From RGIG8767 sp964487395 (GTDB taxonomy: Bacteria; Bacillota; Clostridia; Lachnospirales; Lachnospiraceae): a stretch of 32,326 nucleotides of DNA. The stretch spans positions 1 to 32,326 of the forward strand of contig CAZAQH010000013.1 of assembly GCA_964487395.1 (NCBI GenBank), given 5' to 3'. A program made the translations under genes and the position numbers. The notes under the pieces were generated by a model. It was not told the origin of the DNA. It saw only the letters and a list, made by a program, of their open reading frames with translations, and did no database searches. Shown here piece by piece: positions 22,813 through 31,643 of the stretch. Every line of letters begins with the position of its first letter. Positions within the stretch are counted from its first letter, which is position 1.

Positions 22813-23694
22813 ATGAGTTTCTTTTCCTATTTAATAAACGGTATTAGTCTTGGAAGTGTATATGCAATTATTGCACTGGGTTATACCATGGTATACGGAA
22901 TTGCTAAAATGCTTAACTTTGCTCACGGTGATGTTATTATGGTCGGTGGCTTTGTAGCGTTTACAGCAATTAGTACACTTGGAATGTCCCCTCTTTTAGC
23001 GGTGCTCATTTCTGTTGTCGTATGTACTGTACTTGGTATTGTAATTGAAAAGGTTGCATATAAGCCACTTCGAAAGGCAACACCATTGGCGGTTTTGATT
23101 ACAGCTATTGGTGTAAGTTATTTCTTACAGAACCTTGCCTTGTTAATATTTGGAAGCGATACAAAATTATTTACATCTGTAGTAAATCTTCCATCTATTT
23201 CCTTAGCAGGTGGACAGATAAATATATCAGGAGAGACTCTGATGACAATTCTTGCATGTATTGTTATCATGATTTGTTTGACTCTTTTTATTAAGAAGAC
23301 AAAAGCAGGTCAGGCAATGCTAGCCGTGTCTGAGGATAAAGAAGCAGCAGAGCTTATGGGAGTAAATGTTAATGCTACGATTTCCCTTACTTTTGCCATT
23401 GGCTCCGCACTTGCAGCAATAGCAGGAGTTTTGCTTTGCTCGGCATATCCGACACTGAATCCTTATACAGGAGCAATGCCTGGTATTAAGGCTTTCGTTG
23501 CGGCTGTATTTGGTGGAATTGGTTCTATCCCAGGAGCACTTATTGGTGGATTGTTGCTTGGTATTATAGAAAACCTCAGCAAAGCTTATATTTCTTCTCA
23601 GATGGCAGATGCTATTGTGTTCTCTGTTTTGATTATTGTACTTTTGGTTAAACCTACCGGAATCCTCGGTAAGAAAATGAACGAGAAAGTGTAG
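22813..23694 (+). CDS. livH: Branched-chain amino-acid ABC transporter, permease LivH
   Basis: The 293-residue permease has about eight membrane segments with the LivH opening NGISLGSVYAIIALGYTMVY, the KMLNFAHGDVIMVGGF loop, EDKEAAELMGVNVN as coupling region for the ATPases, and KAFVAAVFGGIGSIPGALIGG near the end. It forms the channel with LivM. GGAGG lies 7 nt before ATG 22813; the frame is open upstream but there it crosses the structured leader. Its stop is adjacent to the livM start region, so the permease genes are translated as a unit. Confidence 0.95.
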   Translation: MSFFSYLINGISLGSVYAIIALGYTMVYGIAKMLNFAHGDVIMVGGFVAFTAISTLGMSPLLAVLISVVVCTVLGIVIEKVAYKPLRKATPLAVLITAIGVSYFLQNLALLIFGSDTKLFTSVVNLPSISLAGGQINISGETLMTILACIVIMICLTLFIKKTKAGQAMLAVSEDKEAAELMGVNVNATISLTFAIGSALAAIAGVLLCSAYPTLNPYTGAMPGIKAFVAAVFGGIGSIPGALIGGLLLGIIENLSKAYISSQMADAIVFSVLIIVLLVKPTGILGKKMNEKV

Positions 23695-23703
23695 GTGGAT
23701 AAA

Positions 23704-24777
23704 ATGAAGACTAAAATGAAAAAAACAACAAAAAGTAATTTTATTACATATGGTATTGTTATTGCAGCCTATATCATTATGCAGATTCTTGTAGGAACCG
23801 GTTCAATATCCAGTTTGTTAAAGGGATTGTTGGTACCATTATGTGTATATGCAATAATGGCGGTTTCACTTAATCTTACAGTTGGTATTTTAGGTGAGTT
23901 AAGCTTAGGTCATGCAGGATTCATGTGTGTTGGTGCCTTCGCTTCTGCATTTTTCTCAATGTGCACGCGAGATACAATTACCATTGGACCACTTAGATTT
24001 GTGATTGCAATTATAATTGGAGCAATAGTGGCCGCCGTGTTTGGTATATTGATTGGAATACCGGTTTTGCGTTTGCGAGGCGATTATCTTGCCATTGTAA
24101 CGCTGGCATTTGGCGAAATCATTAAAAACATCATGAATGTTTTATATGTAGGAAAAGATGGCTCAGGATTTCATATATCAATTAAGGATGCGATGTCCTT
24201 AAATATGGATGAAACCGGAAAGGTTATTATCAATGGTGCGCAGGGTATCACTGGAACACCAAATGATTCGACCTTTACAATTGGTATTATTATTTTACTG
24301 ATTACACTTTTTATTGTACTTAATTTTGTTAATTCCCGTTCGGGCCGTGCGGTTATGGCAATTCGAGATAATCGTATAGCAGCAGAATCGATTGGAATTA
24401 ATATTTCAAAATATAAGATGATGGCATTTGCAATATCGGCCTCTCTTGCTGGTGCAGCTGGTGCGTTATACGCACATAATCTTGCTACGTTAACAGCATT
24501 ACCAAAGAACTTTGGATACAATATGTCCATTATGATTTTAGTATACGTTGTACTTGGTGGAATCGGTAATATCAGAGGCTCCATGATAGCGGCAGTTATT
24601 TTAACTGTGCTTCCTGAATTACTGCGTGGATTCAGTGATTATAGAATGTTAATTTATTCTATCGTATTAATTGTTATGATGCTCTTTAACTGGAGTCCAA
24701 AAGCAAGAGAATTAAGAGAGAAATATTCACTGAAGAAATTATTTGCAAAAAAGAATACCGGAAGGGAGGATGCATAA
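23704..24777 (+). CDS. livM: Branched-chain amino-acid ABC transporter, permease LivM
   Basis: The 357-residue LivM-type permease has a Lys-rich cytoplasmic N-terminus, SLNLTVGILGELSLGHAGFM, GIPVLRLRGDYLAIVTLAFGEI, the RAVMAIRDNRIAAESIGIN coupling loop and VVLGGIGNIRGSMIAAVIL. It pairs with LivH. ATG 23704 is preferred because AGGTGG, formed across the livH stop, lies 6 nt upstream; a GTG at 23695 directly after that stop is the alternative. The gene ends 1 nt before livG. Confidence 0.93.
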   Translation: MKTKMKKTTKSNFITYGIVIAAYIIMQILVGTGSISSLLKGLLVPLCVYAIMAVSLNLTVGILGELSLGHAGFMCVGAFASAFFSMCTRDTITIGPLRFVIAIIIGAIVAAVFGILIGIPVLRLRGDYLAIVTLAFGEIIKNIMNVLYVGKDGSGFHISIKDAMSLNMDETGKVIINGAQGITGTPNDSTFTIGIIILLITLFIVLNFVNSRSGRAVMAIRDNRIAAESIGINISKYKMMAFAISASLAGAAGALYAHNLATLTALPKNFGYNMSIMILVYVVLGGIGNIRGSMIAAVILTVLPELLRGFSDYRMLIYSIVLIVMMLFNWSPKARELREKYSLKKLFAKKNTGREDA

Positions 24778-24778
24778 T

Positions 24779-25537
24779 ATGGCTTTACTAGATGTTACGA
24801 ATTTGGGCATTTCCTTTGGCGGTTTGCGTGCAGTTGATTCATTTGACATTCATATTGAAAAGGGACAGCTTTATGGTTTGATTGGTCCTAATGGAGCGGG
24901 TAAGACGACGATTTTCAATATGCTTACAGGTGTTTATAAGCCTAGTGATGGAAAAATCATGTTGGATGACAAAAATATTACAGGAGAAAAGACAATTCAG
25001 ATTAACCATTCCGGAATTGCCAGAACCTTCCAGAATATTCGTCTGTTTAAAGAATTAACAGTACTTGATAATGTAAAAGCAGGATTACATGAGCAATACA
25101 AATATTCCACAATAGCCGGAATTTTCCGAATGCCATCCTATTTTAAGATGGAAAAAGCTATGAATAATCGTGCTATGGAATTATTAGAGGTCTTTGGTCT
25201 GGATAAAGAAAGTAATTATCTTGCCGCTAACCTGCCATATGGTAAACAGAGAAAATTGGAAATCGCACGTGCACTTGCAACGAATCCTAAGCTTCTTTTG
25301 TTGGATGAGCCGGCAGCCGGCATGAATCCAAACGAGACGAAGGAACTGATGGATACGATTCAGTTAATACGTGATAAATTTGATATGACAATTTTGTTGA
25401 TTGAACATGATATGAAATTAGTAGCTGGTATTTGTGAAGAACTGACTGTTCTCAATTTTGGACAGGTACTTGCACAGGGGAAGACAAGTGATGTATTAAA
25501 TGATCCACAGGTTATTAAAGCATACCTTGGCGAATAA
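24779..25537 (+). CDS. livG: Branched-chain amino-acid ABC transporter, ATP-binding protein LivG
   Basis: The 252-residue ATPase has Walker A GPNGAGKTT, the LivG insert with ARTFQNIRLFKELTVLDNV, the signature LPYGKQRKLEIARAL (the family uses this in place of LSGGQ), Walker B LLLLDEPAAGMNP and the switch histidine in LLIEHD. It works as a heterodimer with LivF to power import. The GGGAGG ribosome site lies within the end of livM; ATG 24770 is a weaker alternative start. Confidence 0.94.
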   Translation: MALLDVTNLGISFGGLRAVDSFDIHIEKGQLYGLIGPNGAGKTTIFNMLTGVYKPSDGKIMLDDKNITGEKTIQINHSGIARTFQNIRLFKELTVLDNVKAGLHEQYKYSTIAGIFRMPSYFKMEKAMNNRAMELLEVFGLDKESNYLAANLPYGKQRKLEIARALATNPKLLLLDEPAAGMNPNETKELMDTIQLIRDKFDMTILLIEHDMKLVAGICEELTVLNFGQVLAQGKTSDVLNDPQVIKAYLGE

Positions 25538-25563
25538 ATCTGTCGGAATTGGAGGAAGAAGAT

Positions 25564-26274
25564 ATGGCAATGCTTGAAGTAAAAGATCTGGAAGTAAACT
25601 ATGGTGTCATTAAAGCCATAAAAGGTGTTTCCTTTGAAGTAAATGAGGGCGAAGTTATTGCTTTAATCGGAGCAAATGGCGCCGGTAAAACGACAATTCT
25701 GCATACAGTAAGCGGGTTGTTAAATAAGACTGCCGGAACTGTTTTTTTTGAAGGTAAGGATATAACAAAAGAGCCTGCACATAAGATTGTATCTCTTGGA
25801 ATGGCACATGTACCGGAAGGAAGACGTGTTTTTTCACAACTTACGGTATTAGAAAATTTAAATATGGGTGCATATACGAGAAAAGATAAAAAAGAACTGG
25901 AAGACACACTTCAAATGGTGTATGAAAGATTTCCACGTTTAAAAGAAAGAAAAAATCAGACAGCAGGAACACTTTCCGGTGGTGAACAGCAGATGTTAGC
26001 AATGGGTCGTGCATTGATGTCTCATCCTAAGTTAATTTTAATGGATGAACCTTCTATGGGACTTTCACCTATTTTAGTAGAAGAGATTTTTAAAATTATT
26101 CGTGATATTTCAGCTGGTGGTACAACAGTATTATTGGTAGAACAGAATGCAAAAAAAGCACTTTCCATTGCAGACCGTGCTTATGTTTTAGAGACAGGTA
26201 ATATTACTCTTTCTGGAGATGCCAAAGAATTGATGAATGATGAATCAGTTAAGAAAGCATATCTCGGCGAATAA
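25564..26274 (+). CDS. livF: Branched-chain amino-acid ABC transporter, ATP-binding protein LivF
   Basis: The 236-residue ATPase has Walker A GANGAGKTT, MAHVPEGRRVFSQLTVLENL, the signature LSGGEQQMLAMGRAL, Walker B LILMDEPSMGLSP and VLLVEQNA, all typical of LivF. GGAGG lies 8 nt before ATG 25564. It closes the liv operon; no terminator separates it from the next gene, so the downstream genes may be partly co-transcribed. The short gap contains the perfect palindrome CAAACGTTTG at 26284-26293. Confidence 0.94.
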   Translation: MAMLEVKDLEVNYGVIKAIKGVSFEVNEGEVIALIGANGAGKTTILHTVSGLLNKTAGTVFFEGKDITKEPAHKIVSLGMAHVPEGRRVFSQLTVLENLNMGAYTRKDKKELEDTLQMVYERFPRLKERKNQTAGTLSGGEQQMLAMGRALMSHPKLILMDEPSMGLSPILVEEIFKIIRDISAGGTTVLLVEQNAKKALSIADRAYVLETGNITLSGDAKELMNDESVKKAYLGE

Positions 26275-26321
26275 AAAGTAAATCAAACGTTTGTGAATAA
26301 ATCACAGATTGGAGAATGACT

Positions 26322-26957
26322 ATGGGAAAAATGGTTATTACAATAGCGAGAAGCTACGGAAGTGGCGGAAGAACAATGGGTAAAATGCTTGCAGAAGAGC
26401 TTGGCCTTAAATATTATGACAGAGAACTCTTACGTCTTGCATCCGATAAAAGTGGAATTAATGAAGAATTATTTGGAAAAGTTGATGAAAAGGTGAAGAC
26501 CTCTTCTTTGTTTAAAATTGCTAAAAAGGCATATAATGGAGAACCAATCTCTCCTGACAGCGACGATTTTGTATCCAATGATAATTTATTCCGTTTTCAG
26601 GCTAAAGTGATTAAAGAGTTAGCAGAGGAAGAAGACTGTGTGATTATTGGTAGATGTGCAGATCATGTACTTAAAGACAATCCAAATGTGATTCGTCTGT
26701 ATTGCTATGCACCACTTGAAGACTGTATCGAAAGAGAAAGAAAACTCTCTGGTATTTCCGAACGTGAAATCATCAAAAAGATACAGAATATTGATAAACA
26801 TCGTGCAGATTATTACAAATACTATACAGGAAATGAATGGAATGATGCGAGAAATTACGATCTCTGCTTAAATACATCTTCCATGAGCTACGAGGAATTA
26901 ATCAAAGTTGTCAAGGCATACATTACTGTATTCCAAAAAGAAAGTCAGGAGAAATAA
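26322..26957 (+). CDS. Cytidylate kinase-like protein
   Basis: The 211-residue P-loop protein resembles the AAK6/cytidylate-kinase-like family. It opens MVITIARSYGSGGRTMGKML (a modified P-loop), then ELGLKYYDRELLRLAS, VIIGRCADHVLKDNPNVIRL and NIDKHRADYYKYYTGNEW, where the arginines and Tyr-rich lid fit the family. True CMP kinases have a classical GPxGxGKS loop, so the substrate is uncertain. ATG 26322 is 8 nt from GGAGA; ATG 26316 is too close to it. The stop is 1 nt from the aminotransferase start, so the two are one operon. Confidence 0.82.
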   Translation: MGKMVITIARSYGSGGRTMGKMLAEELGLKYYDRELLRLASDKSGINEELFGKVDEKVKTSSLFKIAKKAYNGEPISPDSDDFVSNDNLFRFQAKVIKELAEEEDCVIIGRCADHVLKDNPNVIRLYCYAPLEDCIERERKLSGISEREIIKKIQNIDKHRADYYKYYTGNEWNDARNYDLCLNTSSMSYEELIKVVKAYITVFQKESQEK

Positions 26958-26958
26958 A

Positions 26959-28143
26959 ATGTTAGTACAAACTTATGTTGATATGTTATCACAGAAATCC
27001 GTTATTCGTACCTTATCTGAATTTGCGACAGCCAGAGGAAAAGAAATCGGATACGAAAATGTTTTTGATTATACACTTGGTAATCCGTCAGTGCCTGTTC
27101 CACAGCAGGTAAACGATACCATGATAAAATTATTACAGACTAAAAGTTCAATGGAATTACATGGTTACAGCCAGAGTCTTGGTATTCCCTCTGTTAGGGA
27201 AAAGGTAGCAGCTTCCCTTAATAAGAGATTTGGGATGAACTACACTGCCAATCACATTTTTATGGCAAGTGGTGCAGCAGGGGCACTGTCCCATGCATTC
27301 AGACTGGTAACACAGGCTGGAGATGAGATCATTACATTTGCTCCTTTTTTCCCGGAATATAATCCATATGTCAATTTGACCGGAGCAACTTTAAAAGTAG
27401 TGCCGGCTAATACGAATAATTTCCAGATTAATTTTGAAGCCTTTGAATCTATGATTAGTGAAAAAACAATGGCTGTTTTAATCAATACTCCAAATAATCC
27501 ATCGGGAATCGTATACTCTACAGAGACAATCAAACAACTTGCATCTATGTTAAAAGAAAAATCAGAAAAATATGGTCATATTATTTACCTGATTTCTGAT
27601 GAACCATACAGAGAGATTATTTTTAAAGGAGTGGACTCTCCTTATATCTCCAAATTTTATGATAATACGATATCTTGTTATTCCTATTCAAAATCATTAT
27701 CACTACCGGGAGAACGTATTGGCTATGTAGCCATTAATCCTGCCTGTGAGGATGCTGAGAAAATGATTGTAATGTGTGGACAGATTTCAAGAGGAATCGG
27801 TCATAACTGTCCAGCATCTTTGATTCAGCTTGCAGTTGCAGAAAATCTTGATATTACTTCTGATATTTCTGTATATGAAACAAACATGAATCTTATATAT
27901 GATGAATTAGTGAATCTTGGATTTTCCTGTGTCAAACCGGGCGGAACTTTCTATATTTTCCCGAAGGCATTGGAAGAAGATGCAAAAGCATTCTGCGAAA
28001 AAGCATTAAAATATGATTTTATTGTCGTTCCGGCAGATACCTTTGGATGCCCAGGATATTTTAGAATGTCATATTGTATCGAAACAGAGAAAGTGGAACG
28101 TTCACTGGAGGCACTCCGTAAATTTGTTAAGGAGAATTATTAA
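26959..28143 (+). CDS. PLP-dependent aminotransferase, class I/II
   Basis: The 394-residue fold-type I enzyme has the expected PLP contacts: NTPNNPSG (Asn180), ISDEPYREI (Asp214, Tyr217), the Schiff-base lysine in YSYSKSLSLPGERIGY (Lys245) and a C-terminal arginine in YFRMSYC. It moves amino groups between amino acids and keto acids; the AspC-like family covers aspartate, alanine and aromatic substrates, and I cannot choose. CAGGAGA precedes ATG 26959; the frame is open 17 codons upstream but overlaps the previous gene. Its stop abuts the patatin-like gene. Confidence 0.9.
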   Translation: MLVQTYVDMLSQKSVIRTLSEFATARGKEIGYENVFDYTLGNPSVPVPQQVNDTMIKLLQTKSSMELHGYSQSLGIPSVREKVAASLNKRFGMNYTANHIFMASGAAGALSHAFRLVTQAGDEIITFAPFFPEYNPYVNLTGATLKVVPANTNNFQINFEAFESMISEKTMAVLINTPNNPSGIVYSTETIKQLASMLKEKSEKYGHIIYLISDEPYREIIFKGVDSPYISKFYDNTISCYSYSKSLSLPGERIGYVAINPACEDAEKMIVMCGQISRGIGHNCPASLIQLAVAENLDITSDISVYETNMNLIYDELVNLGFSCVKPGGTFYIFPKALEEDAKAFCEKALKYDFIVVPADTFGCPGYFRMSYCIETEKVERSLEALRKFVKENY

Positions 28144-28998
28144 ATGATGAATAATGCTTCACTTGTTTTAGAAGGTGGAGGAATGAGGGGCGTCTACACA
28201 GCAGGCGTCCTTGATTTCTTTTTAGAAAAAAATATTTCGTTTTCAAGCTGCTATGGGGTATCAGCAGGCGTATGCACCTTGAGCAGTTTTTTGGCAGGTC
28301 AGAAAAAACGCGCATTCAATGTTATGACGAATTATTTGGATGATAAACGTTATATGGGTATATATAGTCTTCTCACAACGGGAGATTTATTTAATGCGGC
28401 AACAAGTTACACACTGGTGCCGGAGTATTTAGATCCGGTTGATTATGAAACGTTTTCTAATTACAAAGGAAAAGCCTTTGCGGTTATGACCAACATGATA
28501 ACCGGAGAAGCGGAATATTATCAATTAAAGGATTTGCGAAAGGATTTAATAGCAGTCAGAGCATCTTCATCGCTTCCACTTGTTTCGCGTCCGGTTTATA
28601 TCAACCATATTCCGTATCTGGATGGAGGAATATCCGATGGCATTCCAATTACGCGTTCCATCGAGGATGGCAATCAAAAAAATGTTGTTATTATGACAAA
28701 AGATAAAGACTATATAAGAAAGCCAACAGGAATGCTTGGACTTTATAAATGCCGTTATGCACTTTATCCTAATATAACAAGGCAGATGGAGACCAGACAT
28801 ACCCGTTATAATATGACATTAGAGGATTTAAAGAACTATCAGGATTCAGGGCAGGCATTTATTATACGTCCCTCTAAGAAACTCAAAATCTCCAGAACAG
28901 AAAAAAATGCGGATAAATTAAAAGAATTATATCAGCTTGGCTGGCAGGATGCAGAGGATTGTTATATAGATTTGATGAAATATCTGAAAGAAGCATAA
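28144..28998 (+). CDS. Patatin-like phospholipase family protein
   Basis: The 284-residue protein has the patatin catalytic dyad and oxyanion hole: GGGMRG at 11-16, the nucleophile elbow GVSAG with Ser40, and DGGISD with Asp160. The order and spacing match the bacterial YjjU-type group. It should hydrolyse acyl esters of lipids in the cytoplasm or at the membrane. GGAGA lies 8 nt before the ATG, within the end of the aminotransferase gene, and uppP follows after 15 nt, so it is part of the operon. Confidence 0.92.
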   Translation: MMNNASLVLEGGGMRGVYTAGVLDFFLEKNISFSSCYGVSAGVCTLSSFLAGQKKRAFNVMTNYLDDKRYMGIYSLLTTGDLFNAATSYTLVPEYLDPVDYETFSNYKGKAFAVMTNMITGEAEYYQLKDLRKDLIAVRASSSLPLVSRPVYINHIPYLDGGISDGIPITRSIEDGNQKNVVIMTKDKDYIRKPTGMLGLYKCRYALYPNITRQMETRHTRYNMTLEDLKNYQDSGQAFIIRPSKKLKISRTEKNADKLKELYQLGWQDAEDCYIDLMKYLKEA

Positions 28999-29013
28999 GG
29001 AAGGTTAAAAGAC

Positions 29014-29838
29014 ATGATAGAAATTTTAAAAGCAGTTTTATTTGGTATTATTCAGGGAATTACAGAATGGCTTCCTATAAGCAGTACAGGGCATATGATT
29101 TTGTTAAATGAGTTTGTAACACTTAATGTTTCTCCTGAATTTTGGGAAATGTTTAAAGTAGTGATTCAGTTTGGTTCTATTTTGGCCGTTATTGTTTTGT
29201 ACTGGAAAAAGATATTCCCATTTCAGTTCAAAGAAAAACCATTTATTAAAAAAGACATTTTTGTAATGTGGTTTAAGATACTTGTGGGTTGTATTCCGGG
29301 AATCATTCTGATTGTACTTGGACTGGATGAAAAATGTGATGAATTATTCCAGAATTACGTAGTAGTTGCAAATATGCTGATTTTGTTTGGTGTTTTATTT
29401 ATTATTATAGAGAATATGAATAAAGGTAAGAATGCCAGAATAAATTCATTATCGGAAGTGACATACAAAGCAGCATTTATTATTGGCGTATTCCAGTTAA
29501 TTGCAGCTGTATTCCCAGGAACTTCGAGATCCGGGGCAACCATCATTGGTGCACTTTTAATTGGAATATCCAGAACCGTTGCAGCTGAATTCACCTTTTT
29601 CCTTGCTATTCCTACTATGCTTGGTGCAAGCCTGCTTAAACTTGTTAAATTTGGTTTTTCCTTTACCGGCATGGAAGTAGCAATATTATTGACAGGAATG
29701 GTAGTTGCGTTTGTGGTATCAATTGTTGTAATTCGATTCTTAATGAGTTATATTCAGAAACATGATTTCAAAGTTTTTGGATGGTACAGAATCGTTTTGG
29801 GAGCAATTGTGCTTGTTTATTTTATGATTTTTGCATAA
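29014..29838 (+). CDS. uppP: Undecaprenyl-diphosphate phosphatase
   Basis: The 274-residue membrane enzyme of the BacA/UppP family carries both signature motifs: QGITEWLPISSTGH (residues 14-27, Glu18) and FPGTSRSGAT (167-176, Arg172). It dephosphorylates undecaprenyl diphosphate so the lipid carrier can return to cell-wall synthesis, and raises bacitracin tolerance. It ends the cytidylate-kinase-like/aminotransferase/patatin operon. RBS GGAAGG is 11-15 nt before the ATG. Confidence 0.95.
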   Translation: MIEILKAVLFGIIQGITEWLPISSTGHMILLNEFVTLNVSPEFWEMFKVVIQFGSILAVIVLYWKKIFPFQFKEKPFIKKDIFVMWFKILVGCIPGIILIVLGLDEKCDELFQNYVVVANMLILFGVLFIIIENMNKGKNARINSLSEVTYKAAFIIGVFQLIAAVFPGTSRSGATIIGALLIGISRTVAAEFTFFLAIPTMLGASLLKLVKFGFSFTGMEVAILLTGMVVAFVVSIVVIRFLMSYIQKHDFKVFGWYRIVLGAIVLVYFMIFA

Positions 29839-29879
29839 ATAATGCGTAAAATCGAGGAGGACTTTAGTTAGATAAAGCA

Positions 29880-29908
29880 TTGACAGAACGAAATTTGTAC
29901 GGTACACT
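29880..29908 (+). promoter_or_regulatory. Promoter of the DUF6465 gene
   Basis: TTGACA (29880-29885), a 17-bp spacer and TACACT (29903-29908), about 57 nt before the ATG. The leader has a small hairpin (29931-29952) whose right arm touches the AAGGAGG ribosome site at 29951. Confidence 0.65.
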
Positions 29909-29965
29909 TTGTTCAACAGGTTAATTAGGGCTTCATGTTCTTACAAGTGAAGGAGGGAGAATATT

Positions 29966-30394
29966 ATGAGTACAGTAAAAAATGTAACAGCAGCAAAAAA
30001 ACCGGCAGTATCTGCAAAAGCGGCATCCATAGAAAAGACAGTTGAGAAAAAAGAAGAGGCAGTAAAGAAAGAAGTAAAAAAAGAAGTAAAAAAAGAGGTA
30101 GAGGCAGTAAAGCCAGCAGTGAAAAAAGCGGTAAAGAAGACTACTGAAAAGGCGGCAACAGCAAAGAAAACAGTCGCAAAAGCAGCAACTAAGAAATCTT
30201 TCAAGATTTCAATTCAGTACGCTGAAAAAGATTACTCCATAGCAGACCTTGAGAAAATTGCAACTGATGTGTGGGTATATGATTGCGGTAAGAAAGCCGC
30301 TGACTTAAAAGACATTGAACTCTATGTAAAACCGGAAGAAAACAAAGTATACTATGTTTTCAATGGCACTGTAGCAGGTAATTTCGATATTTAA
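29966..30394 (+). CDS. DUF6465 family protein with Lys/Ala-rich tail
   Basis: Residues 1-75 or so of the 142 are a low-complexity Lys/Ala/Val/Glu region resembling a histone H1 tail, with repeats such as KKEVKKEVKKEVEAVK and AVKKAVKK. The repeats are encoded by a near-perfect 12-nt tandem (around 30063-30100) prone to slippage. From about 77 a compact domain follows (FKISIQYAEKDYSIADLEKI, then DVWVYDCGKKAADLKDIEL and VYYVFNG) that I place in DUF6465, a family of unknown function common in Lachnospiraceae. The basic tail could bind nucleic acid or cell-wall polymers. AAGGAGGG precedes the ATG; own promoter and terminator. Confidence 0.82.
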   Translation: MSTVKNVTAAKKPAVSAKAASIEKTVEKKEEAVKKEVKKEVKKEVEAVKPAVKKAVKKTTEKAATAKKTVAKAATKKSFKISIQYAEKDYSIADLEKIATDVWVYDCGKKAADLKDIELYVKPEENKVYYVFNGTVAGNFDI

Positions 30395-30418
30395 GTACAT
30401 ATATTTAGCAAAAAACAC

Positions 30419-30466
30419 AAGACTGTAGTAAATTCATTAAGTTGATTTTACCGCAGTCTTTTTTTA
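30419..30466 (+). terminator. Terminator of the DUF6465 gene
   Basis: AAGACTG (30419-30425) pairs with CAGTCTT (30454-30460), with a further inner GTAAA/TTTAC helix, followed by a run of Ts. Confidence 0.8.
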
Positions 30467-30499
30467 TATATTTTTAATAAATTAAATCCTATAAATTTG

Positions 30500-30528
30500 T
30501 TGACAATAGATATGGATAGTGTTATTTT
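30500..30528 (+). promoter_or_regulatory. Promoter of the hrcA-grpE-dnaK operon
   Basis: TTGACA (30500-30505), a 17-bp spacer and TATTTT (30523-30528). The predicted start near 30535 lies just before the CIRCE element. Confidence 0.75.
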
Positions 30529-30542
30529 ATGTTCATGAGGTG

Positions 30543-30569
30543 TTAGCACTCCCGAGAGTTGAGTGCTAA
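30543..30569. promoter_or_regulatory. CIRCE operator, HrcA binding site
   Basis: TTAGCACTC (30543-30551), 9 nt, GAGTGCTAA (30561-30569): a perfect match to the consensus inverted repeat bound by HrcA. Heat shock inactivates HrcA and opens the operon. Confidence 0.98.
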
Positions 30570-30593
30570 CAACGTGAAAAGAGAGGTGAGGGG

Positions 30594-31625
30594 ATGCAGC
30601 TCGACGAACGTAAAATGAAGATTTTGCAGGCGATTATCCGTAACTATCTGGAAACGGGTGAACCGGTCGGAAGCAGGACAATTTCAAAATATACTGATTT
30701 GAATTTAAGCTCAGCCACCATTCGTAATGAAATGGCAGACCTGGAAGAATTGGGATATATTTTTCAACCTCATACCTCATCAGGAAGAATCCCATCCGAT
30801 GCTGGGTATCGTTTATATGTAGATACTATGATGGAAGAAAAGCAAAGAGAAGTAGATGAATTAAAAGAAAATCTTTTAGAAAAAGAAGACAGACTGGATC
30901 ATTTATTAAAGCAGACAGCAAAATTATTAGCAACCAATACCAATTATGCAACAATGGTATCGGCTCCTGTCATTCACAGGAATAAACTTAAATTCATTCA
31001 GCTTTCCAAGGTAAATGTAGAACAGCTATTGGCAGTTATTGTAGTAGAAGGCAATGTAATCAAAAATACAATCATGAATCTTAATGAAGAGATTACAGAT
31101 GAAACACTACTTAAGTTAAACATTTTGCTGAATACTCATTTAAATGGATTATCAATAGAAGAAATTAATCTTGGAATGATTACCTCTTTAAAAACACAGG
31201 CAGGTATTCACAGTGAAATAATCATCGAAGTGGTTGATGCGGTTGCAGAAGCCATACATGAAGAAGAGGATTTGGAAATCTATACAAGCGGGACAAAAAA
31301 TATTTTTAAATATCCTGAACTTTCCAGTCATGAAAACGCAAGCGAACTGATTAACACTTTTGAAGAAAAACAAGTATTAAATGAATTGGTTCAGGAGACA
31401 CTTGCAGATGAAAATAATACCGGTATTCAGGTTTATATAGGAAATGAATCTCCAATTCAGTCCATGAAGGATTGCAGCATTGTTACAGCAACTTATGAAA
31501 TCGGAGATGGAATGAAAGGCACAATTGGTATTATTGGACCAAAGAGAATGGATTACGATAAGGTCGTAGATAATTTAAAAAACGTTATGCATCAGTTAGA
31601 TTCATTGTACAAAAAAGAAACATAA
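30594..31625 (+). CDS. hrcA: Heat-inducible transcription repressor HrcA
   Basis: The 343-residue protein has the HrcA N-terminal winged helix (LDERKMKILQAIIRNYLETG, VGSRTISKYTDLNLSSATIR, GYIFQPHTSSGRIPSDAGYR) and the GAF-like dimerisation domain ending GTIGIIGPKRMDYDKVV. It represses its own operon through the CIRCE site 25 nt upstream of its start and is kept active by GroEL. RBS GAGGTGAGGGG. It is the first gene of hrcA-grpE-dnaK. Confidence 0.98.
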   Translation: MQLDERKMKILQAIIRNYLETGEPVGSRTISKYTDLNLSSATIRNEMADLEELGYIFQPHTSSGRIPSDAGYRLYVDTMMEEKQREVDELKENLLEKEDRLDHLLKQTAKLLATNTNYATMVSAPVIHRNKLKFIQLSKVNVEQLLAVIVVEGNVIKNTIMNLNEEITDETLLKLNILLNTHLNGLSIEEINLGMITSLKTQAGIHSEIIIEVVDAVAEAIHEEEDLEIYTSGTKNIFKYPELSSHENASELINTFEEKQVLNELVQETLADENNTGIQVYIGNESPIQSMKDCSIVTATYEIGDGMKGTIGIIGPKRMDYDKVVDNLKNVMHQLDSLYKKET

Positions 31626-31643
31626 ACAGAAAGGATGACGGCT

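Noticed and set aside
26284..26293. Palindrome CAAACGTTTG between livF and the kinase-like gene as operator
   Set aside because: A single 10-bp palindrome with no promoter beside it; too short to support a claim.
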